From assembly GCA_015039365.1 (NCBI GenBank), contig WION01000134.1, positions 1 through 64,000 of the forward strand: 64,000 nucleotides of DNA. Direction: 5' to 3'. Within the stretch, counting starts at the first letter, position 1, and every line of letters begins with the position of its first letter. Made by a program: the position numbers and the translations under genes. The notes below the pieces were generated by a model. The model saw only the letters and a program-made list of their open reading frames with translations. It made no database searches and was not told the origin of the DNA. This DNA is from Amanita rubescens (lineage: Eukaryota > Basidiomycota > Agaricomycetes > Agaricales > Amanitaceae). This document shows positions 1 to 13,055 of the stretch, piece by piece.

Positions 1-513
1 TGGGTATGGCTGTCCATCGTAGAACATCGTCGGGTGTGGATGGAAGCAAGCAATAGTGCAGGTGATAAATATGGACCGAGACATGGAAATAATACAGATA
101 GACGCCCGATGTCAAGTCCCACACGGGATATCGGTTATGCACATCATCAAATGTCTTTATAAAGGCTGGCTGAAACCTGCACCATGCCTTTTCTCGCTTC
201 ATCAGAGCCTCGTAGCGTGCCGCGAATGAGAGCGTGCAATACGTGTTGTCAACGACGCCCGCCGCATGACAGGCCAATCGATACCGAAGGATCACCGAGG
301 AATGTATGAAATTGTTGATTTGCTTTGATACCGGCAGGCACTTTCTGAGATCTTGTGCGTCTAGATGCATGAAAATTTCTTCGAGCAAATCGCCGGGGAG
401 TGGAAGTGATGTAGTGGGGTTGCTTATGCGATAGATTAAAAGACATGAAGAAAAACAGGCGTGCGGACGAACCACGTAGCTCCAGTAACATCGTCGCGAG
501 CGCTCAGAGTCAT
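1..513 (-). CDS. F-box domain protein, 5' part (runs off the left edge)
   Basis: The minus strand reads an F-box: LPGDLLEEIF, then LDAQDLRKCLPVSKQ, followed by an open frame (NTYCTLSFAARYEAL, later VWDLTSGVYLYYFHV) to the window edge with no stop. F-box proteins bridge Skp1 and a substrate in SCF ubiquitin ligases; the substrate part lies outside the window. The F-box frame has no ATG of its own. A 52 nt GT-AG intron at about 425-476 would join it to a short first exon starting with the ATG at 513, in the frame MTLSARDDVTGAT. That start and intron are inferred by eye. The F-box identity is clear from the motif. The family is expanded in agaricomycetes and most members have unknown targets. 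Confidence 0.62.
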
Positions 514-954
514 TAGTCGGACTTAGAAACCTTATCTGCCGTCATCACGGTGACCCCAGTGAGAAATGGTCCGGGTGGGGAACGAGCTGGAAATTTACCG
601 TTTTGCAGGCTCTTCTGCCGCAAACTACGTTTTTCTGCTTTAGAATAAATGTGGCAGGGCCAGTACTTAGAATTGCGCGCGTAGCAAAAGTACAATCTGC
701 GTGAATCTGGTTGATACACCCTATCCTTGATCGCGTCATGGAATGGTGGGTAGTATACCTCTTACCGCAAATGTGACCATTCCTAACACTCAGCACAAGT
801 CATCTCTCGACTAAAGCGACCACGGCAGCAAGCCACGCTAAATGACTTAATGGATTAGATACTGATAGGACTGAACGCCAACGATATATAAATGTCCAAG
901 AAAATATATATCTCAGCGATGCAAGAAAGTGTATTTTTCGCTCGTAGATAAAAA
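514..954. other. Intergenic, convergent or promoter space
   Basis: About 440 bases between the start of the F-box gene and the stop of the next gene. Short ORFs here lack domain motifs and consistent splice sites. Presumably it holds the F-box gene promoter and the 3' end of the esterase-like gene. Confidence 0.5.
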
Positions 955-3312
955 TTACAAAGGGTATTTGAGAGCAAGATAAACATCCACCTGGATGGTG
1001 GCGTTCCTATAATCATCGGTAGTGATATTGACCGGAACATCTGGATTGTCATAGAGCGTCAGCAATGGAACGTTGTCGATATCGTATTTCGGCCACTCGT
1101 ATAGGTTCTGGCCGTTCGGGTCTTGCTTGTTGACAAAGTTGATTAGATAGTCCTGAAGATCACCTTTGTCGTAGATCATGAGGACATCGGACCCTTGGAA
1201 CTACGGTACCATGTGCGTTAGTATCTTGGTTTGGTTTGTGAATATCTATCGCTTACCGATCCAAGGTAAGGCGTCTGCTTGTAGCGCTTGCTAACTAAAG
1301 ACACCAAAGATTAATGATCGATCCGAATCACGTGAAAATACTTACGGAATGACCAGCATGGTTGCTTGTTATAGACTTGCTGGATGAAGGAACGACGAGG
1401 AGCTTGCCAAACCAAGTCACCCTTGGCGGCTGACTGACGTTTGTATTCTGGACCCAGGTCGGCATTGGCATCACCGGTGTCAAATGGCGAACCGGCACTT
1501 GGGGCTGGTTGATGAGCACCGAGAAGCATGGAGAGTTCCTGGGGTTGAATATAGGGGAACATGTTGCTGTGGGCATAGTTGCCGAGCAGTTGAGTAGTGC
1601 TGTAATTCGATGCGTGAGAATGATAACATTAACAGACTCAAAAGACAGGTGCCATACGTAATGTTTAAGTTTGAAAAGGAGAATAGCGTTGACTCATCGT
1701 CAACGTTACCTAAAAATAGTCAGAATGAAACGATACAGAAAATTAGGGTCGCACCTATGACAAGAGGGATTGGCGCAACGTGGTCCAGTGCCACCAACTC
1801 CTGAGCAGTATTCGTGAGGAAAATACCATCGGATCGTGGCCACCAAGCTGGGATGACCGACTGAGAGATGCGTCACATTCCGTGCAAGTCAAAAAATCAA
1901 CCAAAGCGTACCTCCCAGGAGAAGACATTGGGCTGGCCATCGATAGCAGCCCTCAGCTTTTCGTAAGGCACCTGCCTCATGCACTCAACCTTATCCACTT
2001 CCGTCGGGCAAAGTTCACTCGAAATAGCATTCCAGTAACGCTGGCCATGAACGTTGTCCATATAACCGAACGGACTGGGTGCACCAGATTGCATGAAAGC
2101 GGCGTGGAACAAGCCTTCGGTGTTGCCACCGTTTGTGATCATTTGAGAACCGACGGAATACGCGCCAGAGTTTTGACCCCAACTGTAAGGAGAAACTTTA
2201 GCCAAGTAGAAAGCTAATTGAACGTTGAACCCACATTGTGACTTTGGTGGGATCTCCTCCGAACGACGAGATGTACTTGTTGACCCACCGAAGGGCCAAA
2301 CGTTCTTGTCACTCGATATTAGAGAAACGAACGGAGCGACCGCGACAAGACTTACGATCGTAAAGACCAAGGTTTCCTATGCCAGCATTCCTGAAGACAT
2401 CGCCGCCCATGAAACCAAAGCCTTATCTTGCGTTAGGCCACCTTCACGCCCAGTCATACCAACACGTACCGCCAATACTAGCAATAAGATTCAATACGTA
2501 TGACTGAAAGATCCAAAATGACCTACCGATAGTTCATGCTGACATAGATTATGGGTTGGTTGAGAGCTACTGAACGAGTGATGATGTTGGAGCCATCATA
2601 ACTATCAACACGCTTAGCACGTCACTTTGCTTCGTGAAATTCTGAACACTCACGTTGAGCTGCCGCTAAATTGGAAGAAACCTAAAAGAGATGTTACTTC
2701 GATACACATTCAATCAATGCATAAACGCGGGTCACCTCCATGGAACCACTGCAAGGAAAAGCGACGTTAGAGAAGGTCGTATAGAATAAAGCCGACGGAC
2801 CACAACGACGGGTAACTTTTCGTTGCCAGAGACAACAGGAGTCAGCACATTGATCGTAAGGCCTGTTAAAGGGATTTTAATCAATTGTAGAAGAGTAGGC
2901 TTGGATAATTACAGTCTTCGCTGTCTGGCTTAGAAACTTGATAAAGAGTGTTGTTCAAGTAATCCAATATCTCTGGCGAGACACCGGGCACATGGGGAAA
3001 TTTCCGGGCCACCTGGGTACATGACGGGCCAAACTTCGTGGCATCATAGTGACCGCTGTAGGAGCCGTATGACTCTGGAAGACGATAACGCAAGTTGCCG
3101 ACACTATCCTAGCATCAGGCACCAATATACGAGACAGATGAGGCGCATTTAACTTACGGCGGTTGTGCGTAGGGAATGCCCAGATATTTGTTCACTCTCC
3201 CATCCGTTGTGCCTACAAAAGTACCTTTGTCCAAGGTGACCTTTGTCGATGACGGAGCAGCGCAGGTGAGATATACGTGAAGCGCAAGCGCGACAAGAAC
3301 TTGAAGCTTCAT
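955..3312 (-). CDS. Secreted carboxylesterase/lipase-fold protein (type B family) with a degenerate catalytic triad
   Basis: Start ATG at 3312 gives a signal peptide (MKLQVLVALALHVYLTCA), then GTFVGTTDGRVNKYLGIPYA, SEDC-LTINVLTP, the oxyanion-hole WFHGG, the NYR-IGGFGFMGG block, GNLGLYDQRLALRWV and GGDPTKVT, the order seen in type B carboxylesterases and fungal lipases. About ten short introns are needed and all join in frame. Two catalytic positions differ. The nucleophile elbow, usually GESAG, reads WGQNSGAYSVG, so Ser is Asn. The His loop, usually GTFHGSDLL, reads GSFQGSDVLMIY, so His is Gln. The acid region DDEST keeps Glu. The coding frame is otherwise intact to TAA at 955. I infer a secreted protein with the family fold but probably without normal esterase activity, possibly a binding or decoy paralogue. 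A Ser sits next to the Asn, so weak activity cannot be excluded. Confidence 0.85.
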
Positions 3313-3351
3313 AGCGAAGACTTCTACTCAACATTCTTCCACAACCTTCAT

Positions 3352-3358
3352 TATATAT
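3352..3358 (-). promoter_or_regulatory. TATA-like element of the esterase-fold gene
   Basis: TATATAA on the minus strand, about 40 bases upstream of the ATG at 3312. Position and sequence fit a core promoter, but the transcription start is unknown. Confidence 0.45.
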
Positions 3359-3359
3359 G

Positions 3360-4193
3360 AATCAGGCACATCAAAGACCGATGTGACGCCGAATGGACGA
3401 GGTATATTCCCATATAGCAGAGACCCTTTGACTTTTCCGCATCGCAAACTGCAGTCCCGAGGCTTTAAAAAAACGCGCCATCATGAAGAGCATTCAAAAC
3501 ATACCGTTAAAAAACGGTTGATTGATTGACGAATGTGAATGAGCGCCGACCTGAAGTGTGTTTGATGACAATTCGCCAGTATTAGTCGTCGTCGTGCTGG
3601 CTTTCCGTCTACTAGCCGATTCGCTGCAAACTAGAACCAGGCATGTCAAACTCGGCGCCACATAGTCCGAGTCTATTGAAATACACGTAGTAACTTTTTG
3701 GATTTGCTGGCAGTTGTCCGAGTCCGAGTCAGGATGGACCAAACATGACATAATACCGTTATGGTAAATCAGTACGAGAGCGAGCGTCGCTGGAGCGCCG
3801 ACACGAACCTTGCGCCCGATTTCTTCATATAAATCCACACATTTTCGTTAATATGTTCCAAGTAGAGGAAGGATGATCGATGAAGAGGAAAACCGAATCA
3901 TCTTATCTTATCTCTGCATGTTTCCCACGTTTATTATTTTTTACTTTGCGAGTGACCTTGCTGCGCAAGGTAACAAGGTAAATTATACTATGAGTGTAGG
4001 GAAATAAGCAGTAATACTGGCAGAACCGGAGGCTCGTTGTCTGACTGAGCTTAATCCCTCAGCAAATAACCGATCGCGCTAATTACATGTAACTTTTCTT
4101 CATTCACGGTGGGAGTTTTTCTAGTGGTATAAAACGTTCGTCACAGACAGTATTCTAATCGTACACATACATCGATATTACTCTATATCTAGT
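3360..4193. other. Intergenic stretch without a supported gene
   Basis: About 830 bases between the promoter of the esterase-fold gene and the stop of the old yellow enzyme. A 114-codon minus-strand ORF (3494-3838) shows no recognisable domain, signal peptide or splice partners. The stretch probably holds the esterase-like gene's upstream region. Confidence 0.45.
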
Positions 4194-5724
<1,531 letters not shown>

Positions 5725-6945
5725 TTTTCTGCAGAGAGATTCAAAAGACCGAGTCGGAGATGATGCTGTTCAGCCCGTCGTCTCCGATTATAAGCACTCT
5801 ATGGCCTGTGAAATATGTGACGAAATGGGATGATCAGTAATACCGATATGACGCCGTGCATCGACCTGTAAGCGTCATATCAGACCTGATCAATGATTTG
5901 TAAAGCGGCGCCACTCGAACACCCAAAGATGGTACACTTACGCGCTAGTATGGAGTTACTTAGGAATACGTCTCCTTGAGGTAGTCCAACATCAGTGCGT
6001 TGAAATCGGCGTCCAGAAACTGATGTTCTTGATACCGAGTTTGTTGGTCGCGATGCTCTAGCCAAACTATCGTTTAAAGTTTCCGAATAGAGAGAGCTGG
6101 TGTCTAATGCCGTGTTGTCGCGTAGGCCGATTCGAAAGGAAGTTCAGGATTCGCCCCTGAGTTAGTGTTCGCTAAGGATAACCCGCGGGTATGCGGGTAC
6201 GATGGGTACGGGTATGTCACGGTACGCGCCCACGTGTGACGCGTACCCGCTTGAGTCACAGATGCCGCGTCGCTTCGTTCGCTTGGTCGCTCATTATTGT
6301 TCTCGCCATCACCACTTTTTATCCCAATACGCATGGCAAGTCCGCGGGCCTCGCACTTACCACCGCGGCTGTGGGGAACGAGATAAGTATCATCTTGATT
6401 GTTTCTTCTGTTTCTCACTGACATATCGACAGAGACTCCATTTTGCATTTTGATTTCTCGCCAAACAGAACGGCAGGCGAAAAGAGACCGACGTCAATGG
6501 AAACCTGTCCTCGTCAATATATTACCGCATATGCAATAGCAAAGGGTGCATGATCCCCGGTAGTCTCAGCCAGACGCTCCAGCTGCTCCCTTTTGCTCGG
6601 TCACCGTCAAGACGCCCCTCGTCCCCTCCACCGTATCCAAACACTGGCGAAAGGTGGCCCAACTCTGGACGAGGATTCGCGTCACCCCAGCTTCTTGTCA
6701 CCAAACCCGCCTTGACCACATAATTGCGATCGATACGACCCATCCGCACCTCTCGCCTTGTCGGACAAATGTTCTCGCCCCATCGATGCGAGATATAATG
6801 AATGGGACTTTACTCAACCAGGAATGCGATATATTACTGATAATCGATGACACGACAATGCCACGTCAGCATGTTTGGAATATAACATTATTAACAGAAT
6901 ACCATCATCGTGAACATTAACCGTACAATCTCTGGTTGCCAAGAT
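5725..6945. other. Intergenic stretch with a GC-rich GGGTACGGGTA-type segment
   Basis: No gene is supported in these 1.2 kb. Around 6180-6255 the sequence is built from GCGGGTACG and GGGTACGGGTA motifs and ends in the complementary GCGTACCCGC, giving an imperfect inverted repeat of about 60 bases. Overlapping plus and minus ORFs across it are products of the repeat. Confidence 0.45.
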
Positions 6946-8085
6946 TCAACAGTTCAAAACTATCCTATCGCCAATACGGATATCGTAATGAAAATCAGCA
7001 AGTTCGGCGAACATTCTAATGGCTAGTATGCTCTTCTCGTTCCGCGTCTTTTGCGGGCAGTCATCACAGGCAAACACGTAACCTTTTGGCATAATATTGG
7101 TCGAGTGGTCTATCGCCAACGGCACATGTCCCTCTCTCGGACGAGGACACGCTACACCCCTGACTGCATCATGAATGTACGCTCGTAGGACACCAGGCGC
7201 AGGAGGAGGCGGGTCCATAACACGGTCCACAGGCAATTCCTGAGAAAGCAAGGAAATCGCATCACGCAAATCGTGTATGAATTTGAATCCGCTGTGCTTG
7301 AACGGCATCTCTGTTAACCTTGGGATGCAAACCTTTTGCAGAACACAGGGGTGGCGAAGGATTTGGTTGTAGACGTAGTGCAATGTCTCGGCAAGCCCGA
7401 CGTCCAAAGGGTCGCTTTCGTTATCGTCAAAGACGGACAGCTCCTTCAAATTAGTCGTGGAGTGGAGCAGGAAGTCGGTGAATGCAGTTTCGCATGACAA
7501 GAACCAGCGTAGCTGCTCGCCCACCGAACATTGTATCCGATTGTTGGTCACGTCCAAGACCTCAAGACGGGGACATGCAAAGTGGTGTAGTAGGTCCATG
7601 AAGTGACATTGTGCATCGCGTATCTTGATACTTTTCATGGCTTTTAGTTGTTGCCGGTCATAGAGGAGCGGTGGCATGGATTGCTTTGTGCTATATGTTA
7701 TCATTTTGAATTCAATGTTCTGAAGTGAGGTGCACATGGTGAGGACGTGTACGGCGACAAAGAGGTTGACCTTGCCGATTGACAGGCGCGTGAGGGCGGA
7801 GTAATTTGCGATGATTGGTGCGTGAACGGGAGAAATTCTGGGAATAGCGAGGCTCGTCAATTGCCTGCAGGACGAGAAGGATTTGAGGAGTCGAAGGGTC
7901 ATCTCCTCAGCGTCCTGAAGAGAATAGGGCAATGCTGGATCAAACGTGATAAGGATGCCCTGGGCCTCAACTGGAGGACTGCGGAGTAACTTCATACACG
8001 TCGTTGGATCGTTGAGGCAGACATGCAAATCGGCGTATAGGCTTTCCATCCTGCTTTCATGGATAGAATTAGCAATGAAGAACAT
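6946..8085 (-). CDS. Hypothetical LRR-like protein of the fungal F-box family, no F-box visible
   Basis: A single uninterrupted 379-codon frame from ATG 8085 to a stop at 6946. The opening (FIANSIHESRMESLYADL, CLNDPTTCMKLLRS) and regular leucine-spaced blocks (CRQLTSLAIPRIS, YSALTRLSIGKVNL, CPRLEVLDVTNN, TTNLKELSVFDDN) resemble the leucine-rich substrate part of agaricomycete F-box proteins. No F-box is present in frame, and none is visible in the 80 bases up to the TATA element. It is therefore either a member that lost the F-box exon or a stand-alone LRR protein. It lacks a signal peptide and membrane segments and is probably cytoplasmic. The C-terminal CDDCPQKTRNEK resembles a small Cys motif. 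The function is not known. Confidence 0.7.
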   Translation of the reverse strand: MFFIANSIHESRMESLYADLHVCLNDPTTCMKLLRSPPVEAQGILITFDPALPYSLQDAEEMTLRLLKSFSSCRQLTSLAIPRISPVHAPIIANYSALTRLSIGKVNLFVAVHVLTMCTSLQNIEFKMITYSTKQSMPPLLYDRQQLKAMKSIKIRDAQCHFMDLLHHFACPRLEVLDVTNNRIQCSVGEQLRWFLSCETAFTDFLLHSTTNLKELSVFDDNESDPLDVGLAETLHYVYNQILRHPCVLQKVCIPRLTEMPFKHSGFKFIHDLRDAISLLSQELPVDRVMDPPPPAPGVLRAYIHDAVRGVACPRPREGHVPLAIDHSTNIMPKGYVFACDDCPQKTRNEKSILAIRMFAELADFHYDIRIGDRIVLNC

Positions 8086-8165
8086 GAAGCGTCAGTAACG
8101 CACAGAAACGGAGGATAAGCAAGACGAGGAGTGGAGAACAATAATGGCCCAGAAGATCCAGGGCC

Positions 8166-8177
8166 TTATATATATAT
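8166..8177 (-). promoter_or_regulatory. TATA-like AT run upstream of the LRR-like gene
   Basis: A (TA)n run about 80 bases upstream of ATG 8085 on the minus strand. It supports transcription of the LRR-like gene starting close to its first ATG. Confidence 0.4.
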
Positions 8178-8454
8178 GCGCAGACAATTGCCACCAAGAC
8201 AGCTATTTAGGTGGCCACAAATGACGTTAAGCGAGCATTGTTTGAAAGCTTTGCAATTGATGTCAGGGAGGCAAGCACTGATCCGCAGCGCTTGAAAGAG
8301 ATAAAAGGCGATCTGATTTCGTAACAATCGGGAGCTACGACGGCAGGTGGCAACGAAGGAGACCACGGGCAACGTTCATAAGGCTCGAAAGATGAATTTA
8401 AATCATTCAGATTAGACGGGACATGAATACCTTGCGGGCCGAGCATGACAAAAA

Positions 8455-9280
8455 TTACTCTATGATACCGCTTGAGGTGATTGTGACCTTTACCCTCGGC
8501 GTCCCAGATGTCGTACCCGCAGCTTCGATTCGCCTGACCAAGAGCATCCCAGTTTTAACTTCTCCGAACACCACATGTCGATCGTCCAGCTTTGGGAATA
8601 AACTAAGCTCACTGGCAGCTTAACATGAAGACGAAGCTTACCCAGGGGGTAATGGCAGTTGTAATGAAGAACTAGAAGCGATCCGTACATCATATGCCTC
8701 GCAAAACCCACAGAATGCGTACCTGCGAGCCGTTCGTGTTTGGTCCGCTACTGGCCATGGACAACAAGCCAGGCTTGGAATGTTGTAATTTGAAGTTTTC
8801 ATCTAAAATATTGTGAGTTATGTTTTCCTTCAATTCTAGCATTTTTATACCTGGAAACCACCTTTCCGGGTAGATAGATTTCCCGCCCCTGCCATCATGA
8901 TGCGTGATATCGCCACCTTGGATCATGAACTGCGAAGAACATCAATTCATGTAAGACAAGTAAAAATTCCATGAATGAGCACGTTAGGCATTATCCGATG
9001 GAACGTACTGCCGGCGTAACCAAACCCATGTTGACCCGTTGCCAGCTCCCGGAAGTTGCGGGCTGTTTTCGGAACAATGTCATCGTACAACCTGAAGACA
9101 AGGCGCCCTGCTTTCCTGTAGTTGATAGCAATATCAAACTGTGTAAAATGACTCGATGAAACTTGACGCGTCTTAGTCGCGGGGAATAACTCACGAATAC
9201 GAATGGGCTAAAAGGTTGAGACGTTAGACTTCCAAGATAGGTATGAAATATGAGGCTCACAATTGACGTCCTCCCGACAT
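8455..9280 (-). CDS. Cyclophilin-type peptidyl-prolyl cis-trans isomerase
   Basis: Single-domain cyclophilins catalyse Xaa-Pro cis-trans isomerisation and bind cyclosporin. The spliced reading from ATG 9280 is [107 protein letters not shown], ending TITSSGIIE. The catalytic Arg of FHR, Phe of FMIQGG, Trp of TPW and His of RHVVF are all present. The gene is cut into at least seven exons by 50-60 nt introns. Exon 1 is 9261-9280 and exon 2 only 13 nt (9195-9207). All junctions keep the frame to TAA at 8455. No targeting signal is seen, so it is probably cytosolic or nuclear. The length of about 165 residues is normal. Confidence 0.9.
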
Positions 9281-10000
9281 TGGTAATGCCCTTCCAAAAC
9301 TTTTCCCACCAATTTAGCTCCACGCTCACGATCACGTGCCAAATCAACCAATTGTGTAATTTTCTTTTCTTAGTAACCCCCGAACTGAAATAACCTCTCC
9401 AGACCGATGAAAATAAGAGTTTCAGGATTAAACTCGTGCAATGACAATGGAACTGTCGCCGGCACAGTTTTTCGAGTCGTCAATGGGATGATATCGCGAT
9501 GACGTTTGGTCATTTGTTCGGCTTCAACTCGCTGCTAAAAGCCAAGAGCTATATGATCCCATTACCAACGTCGAGTATACGACTCTCTCGGGAAAACAAT
9601 CTATTTAGGGACGATTATACCAACTGAAGAACGGAACTCTATATTTAGATGGCGAAAATCCTCGGAGGTCAGGCGTCAAAACTTGCGGGACTCCGTCCAC
9701 GAGCTAATTTTCAGGATGTCAGGCGCGGCGAGGATTGCACCAGTGCAAGAACATGCCGATATTTGTGGTAGACAAAACTTGAAGCTATTCATTGAGCGGT
9801 TAACACGAGAGAACAATTAAAGGTGATATTTCAAAAGTTCGGCTCTACGTTACTAGTAACATCCCAGGGTATATCTATAGCAACCATATATGAAAAAGGC
9901 GGAGATGGATCAAGTGAAGGAAAGTGTTCGCAAAAGATCGTGGAAAGTGAGACAAGCTACACAAGGGTATAAATTCGAAGTCGATGTTTGAGGTGCGATC
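9281..10000. other. Intergenic stretch, upstream of cyclophilin and downstream of gene A
   Basis: No supported gene. Near 9880 it has a TATATG-containing stretch resembling those found 3' of genes B and the His-rich relic, so its right part is probably the shared 3' flank of the duplicated secreted-protein genes. Confidence 0.4.
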
Positions 10001-11201
10001 TTAGGCCTGGCCCGGAGTTTTGCCCGAGGGAGAAACCTGGCCGGGAGTCTTGCCTTGGGGAGGGGCCTCCCCGGGAGGCTTACCATGAGGAGGAGGAACC
10101 TGGCTGGGAGTCGCGCTGGGGGGCGGCGGCGGAATATGGGTGGGAGTTTTGGCGGGGGGGGGAACCTGACCGTGAGGTTCACCTTGGGGATGAGCCTGGT
10201 CTGGAATCATGTCACGGGGAGTAATTTGGCCTGGTGTTTTTCCAGCAGGAGGAACTTGTCCGGGAGTTTTGTCGTGGGGCTGAACCTTGCCGGGGGGTTT
10301 TCCATGGGGAGGGGCCTGGCTGGGAGTGGCGCTGGGGGGCGGCGGAAGAATATGGGTGGGAGTTTTGGCGGGAGGAGGAACCTGACCGTGAGGTTCGCCT
10401 TGGGGAGGAGCCTTGTCTGGAATCGCATCACAGGGGGTAACTTGGTCGGGAGTTTTTCCGCCAGACATTTGTCCAGGAGTCTTATCAGTGGATGGAACCT
10501 TACCCGGAGGTTTGCCATGGGGAGGAACATGGTTGGGAGTTGCGCTGGGGGGCGGCGGAGGAATATGGGTGGGAGTTTTGGCAGGAGGAGGAACCTGACC
10601 ATGGGGTTCGCCTTGGGGAGGAGCCTTGTCTGGAATCACGTCACGGGGAGTAACCTTGTCGGGAGTTTTCCCAGCAGGAGGAAGTTGTCCGGGAGTTTTG
10701 TCTTGGGGAACCTTGCCGGGGGGCTTTCCGTGAGGAGGAGCCTGGTTGGGAGTTGCGCTGGGGGGCGGCGGAGGAATATGGGTGGGAGTTTTGGCAGGAG
10801 GAGGAACCTGACCGTGCGGTTCGCCTTGGGGAGGAGCCTTGTCTGGAATCGTGTCACTGGGAGTAACTTGGTTGGGAGTTTTTCCGCCAGACATTTGTCC
10901 AGGAGTCTTATCAGTGGGTGGAGCCTTGCCTGGAGGTTTGCCACGGGGAGGAACCTGGCCGGGAGTTGCGCTGGGGGGCGGCGGAGGAATGTGGTCAGGG
11001 GTTTTGGAAGGAGGAGGGACATGGTCCAGAGTTTTGCCAGGCGGAGGGACGTAACCAGGAGCTTTGCCAACGGGAGGAACCACGGCGGCAGCAGCTACAC
11101 TGATGAGGGCAAGAGCAACAAGGCTCCCGAGCGCAGTGAACTGCATGAAATGCGTGAGTTGACCATGATCATAATGCTCGCAGCAAAATCTTTACCTTCA
11201 T
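10001..11201 (-). CDS. Cluster gene A: secreted proline-rich repeat protein
   Basis: Preferred model: exon 1 is ATGAAG (11196-11201), intron 11141-11195, exon 2 10001-11140, giving 381 residues. The signal peptide MK-FTALGSLVALALISVAAAA is followed by five tandem units of about 71 residues with motifs HIPPPPPSATP, PHGKPPGK, DKTPGQ, GKTPDQVTP and PPQGEPHGQVPPPAKTP. It ends GKTPGQA. There are no cysteine pairs, membrane segments or known domain. The alternative start, ATG at 11146 (MQFTAL), is inside the predicted acceptor and is disfavoured because genes B, C, D and E cannot use that position. Expected to be secreted, extended and wall- or matrix-associated; the function is unknown. It is the closest relative of gene C by its HGKP and KTPG motifs. 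Confidence 0.8.
10004..11040 (-). repeat. Tandem array of about 215 bp coding repeats in gene A
   Basis: Five in-frame copies, each starting around the SATP/HGKP block and ending at the next PPPAKTPTHI block. Copies differ by scattered substitutions and small in-frame indels (for example MSGG versus LPPAG). The high identity explains why long antisense ORFs appear on the plus strand. Confidence 0.75.
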
Positions 11202-11288
11202 TGTTGTTCGGGGGGTAGAGAATTCGGAAGTCGACTTCGAAAACGGGGGAAGGTGCTTGTCTGAAGAACGAAGGCATAGCCGGAGCCT

Positions 11289-11375
11289 TTTTATACCTTT
11301 TCGACGACATTACAGGCCGGTTGATGTGGATGATGATTTCAGAATTTCGAGATATGGCGTATGGTGCGTCCGCAG
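11289..11375 (-). promoter_or_regulatory. Cluster promoter of gene A
   Basis: TTTATA core (11289-11294, read as TATAAA on the minus strand) 88 bases upstream of ATG 11201, in the context AAAGGTATAAAAAGGCTCC. An imperfect palindrome GTGCGTCCGCAG lies at 11364-11375. The same two elements at similar spacing precede genes B to E. Confidence 0.6.
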
Positions 11376-13055
11376 TTCAAAGGAGGTGTTGTTATGTTAA
11401 CATTCTCACTCGCGGCGTTTGAGGAACTCGCTTTTTTTTTGCCACAAGAAAGTATATCTGCACGCCATGCCGTCACGCCAAGAAAACACTAGTTCCATAT
11501 GGGAGCCGCAGCAATAATGTTGTGCTGGGTATCCAATGTCAGCGCACGACTTGTCGATACCCTCAAGAGAAGTCCGTAAACCGTATCAGTGCGTTTTTGC
11601 ATTAGGCGGAACCAGATGATTCGAAGTCAGCCACTTCAGAAGAGCATAGCCAAATATAGCAACTAACTTCAAGATTGCGAGAGTCAAATTCTACGCGAAA
11701 TACAATGAGGGCCAGTGTACCTTTTCTCGTGAGGATATGGCCGGAAGCTTTACACGAGTGCAAATGTGAATCATACATGCTGTAACATGCGAACCCGGGC
11801 AACAATTCCGGTACCGGCGTTGGACACAGTATAATCAATCTTCTGCGCAGCACTTACTACGTTTTTTAGTCTCTTTATTTTCGGGTTCGGTTTCATGGCA
11901 ACCGCACGCGCGATTGACAAACGCAATGTATCAAAGGGAGAACGAAAGAAGGATCTAGTTCTGAGAGATTGAGGATAAACCACGTTAACAATACAGCATT
12001 GAACATCAAGTTATGCCAGCGGAGTGGTGCGGACTCTCATCTTGGCCTCCATTCAAGCTAACCTTCGAATCCGCTGATCTAAAAAGTCTCGGAAACCTGT
12101 CAACGCCACATGTCATCCGCACGCATCTATTCGTGATACTTCCCCGTATAGAGCACAAAAGAATTTTAACAGTCAAGGATGGAGATTTATGGCAAGACGA
12201 TGAACAAACGGAAACGAACTGTCTTCACGGCTCGTGTCACCCTCCCGCTTGGCTTACGTCTGACGTGAGGGCGCTGGCAGCTACGCGATGAGTGGTCGAG
12301 AAGGCAGCTTTCAAATGCTTCACAACCGGCACATGTGTAGTCAAGGGGCGTAATTCACGATCCTATCGAATTCTATTCCAGACATAGGTATATAGTATAT
12401 GAGGCCGCATATAGTGAAAAAGGAATGCGTGAGGGCAGCAGTCCGTAGGTACTACGGATAGATTCAGGGTAGTATTTGAGTTTGACACTAGGATTGTTCT
12501 TCGAGTAAGAATATTATGGCAGGCGCAGTTTACATTGTACAACTCATTTAAAATTTCCGACCGTTTCCTGATGAGAACGAAGACACTGGTTCTCGTGCGG
12601 TTGTGAAAAAATCATCTTGTCTCGAATTTCCGGCTGCGCTATCCCTGTGGTCGCGGAACAGATGGCTGACTTCAATCACTTGATTCCGTCTAATGCAAAG
12701 ACACAACAATGCGATTTTAAAGCCTTCATTCATAAAATTCCAGGCTGGCATGAATACACGACACAACGCTACTGCTGCGGATGCAACTGATTTCTTGGCG
12801 TGAGGTACGGACTGTCATGTGGTAAATATGGGTTTCTGAAACGGATAATTGATATAATAGCCTCTCCTTTGGACTGCGGATGCAACCTTCGCCATGTCTC
12901 GAAATAGAAGTCACTAGCCATCGCCCACGCTGACCGGTGTGCAACATCGTCGAAAAGGTATAGAGGATTTTGCTTTGCCTTCTTTCTCGGAGAAGCATCT
13001 TGCCTGGATTCTTCAAACGTGAATTCCCCATCTTTGCTAACTCACTGAAATGACA
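11376..13055. other. Intergenic stretch with traces of cluster flanks
   Basis: No intact gene seen. The segment 11885-11960 (GGCAACCGCACGCGCG) resembles stretches near 13415 and 19865. The segment 12330-12420 (ACATGTGTAGTCAAGG, then TATATAGTATATGAGG) resembles the 3' flanks of gene B (14088 onwards) and of the His-rich relic (16195 onwards). These point to duplicated units whose coding part is gone or unrecognisable. Confidence 0.4.

Noticed and set aside
3494..3838. 114-codon minus-strand ORF upstream of the esterase-like gene
   Set aside because: No motif or signal peptide, no partner exon.
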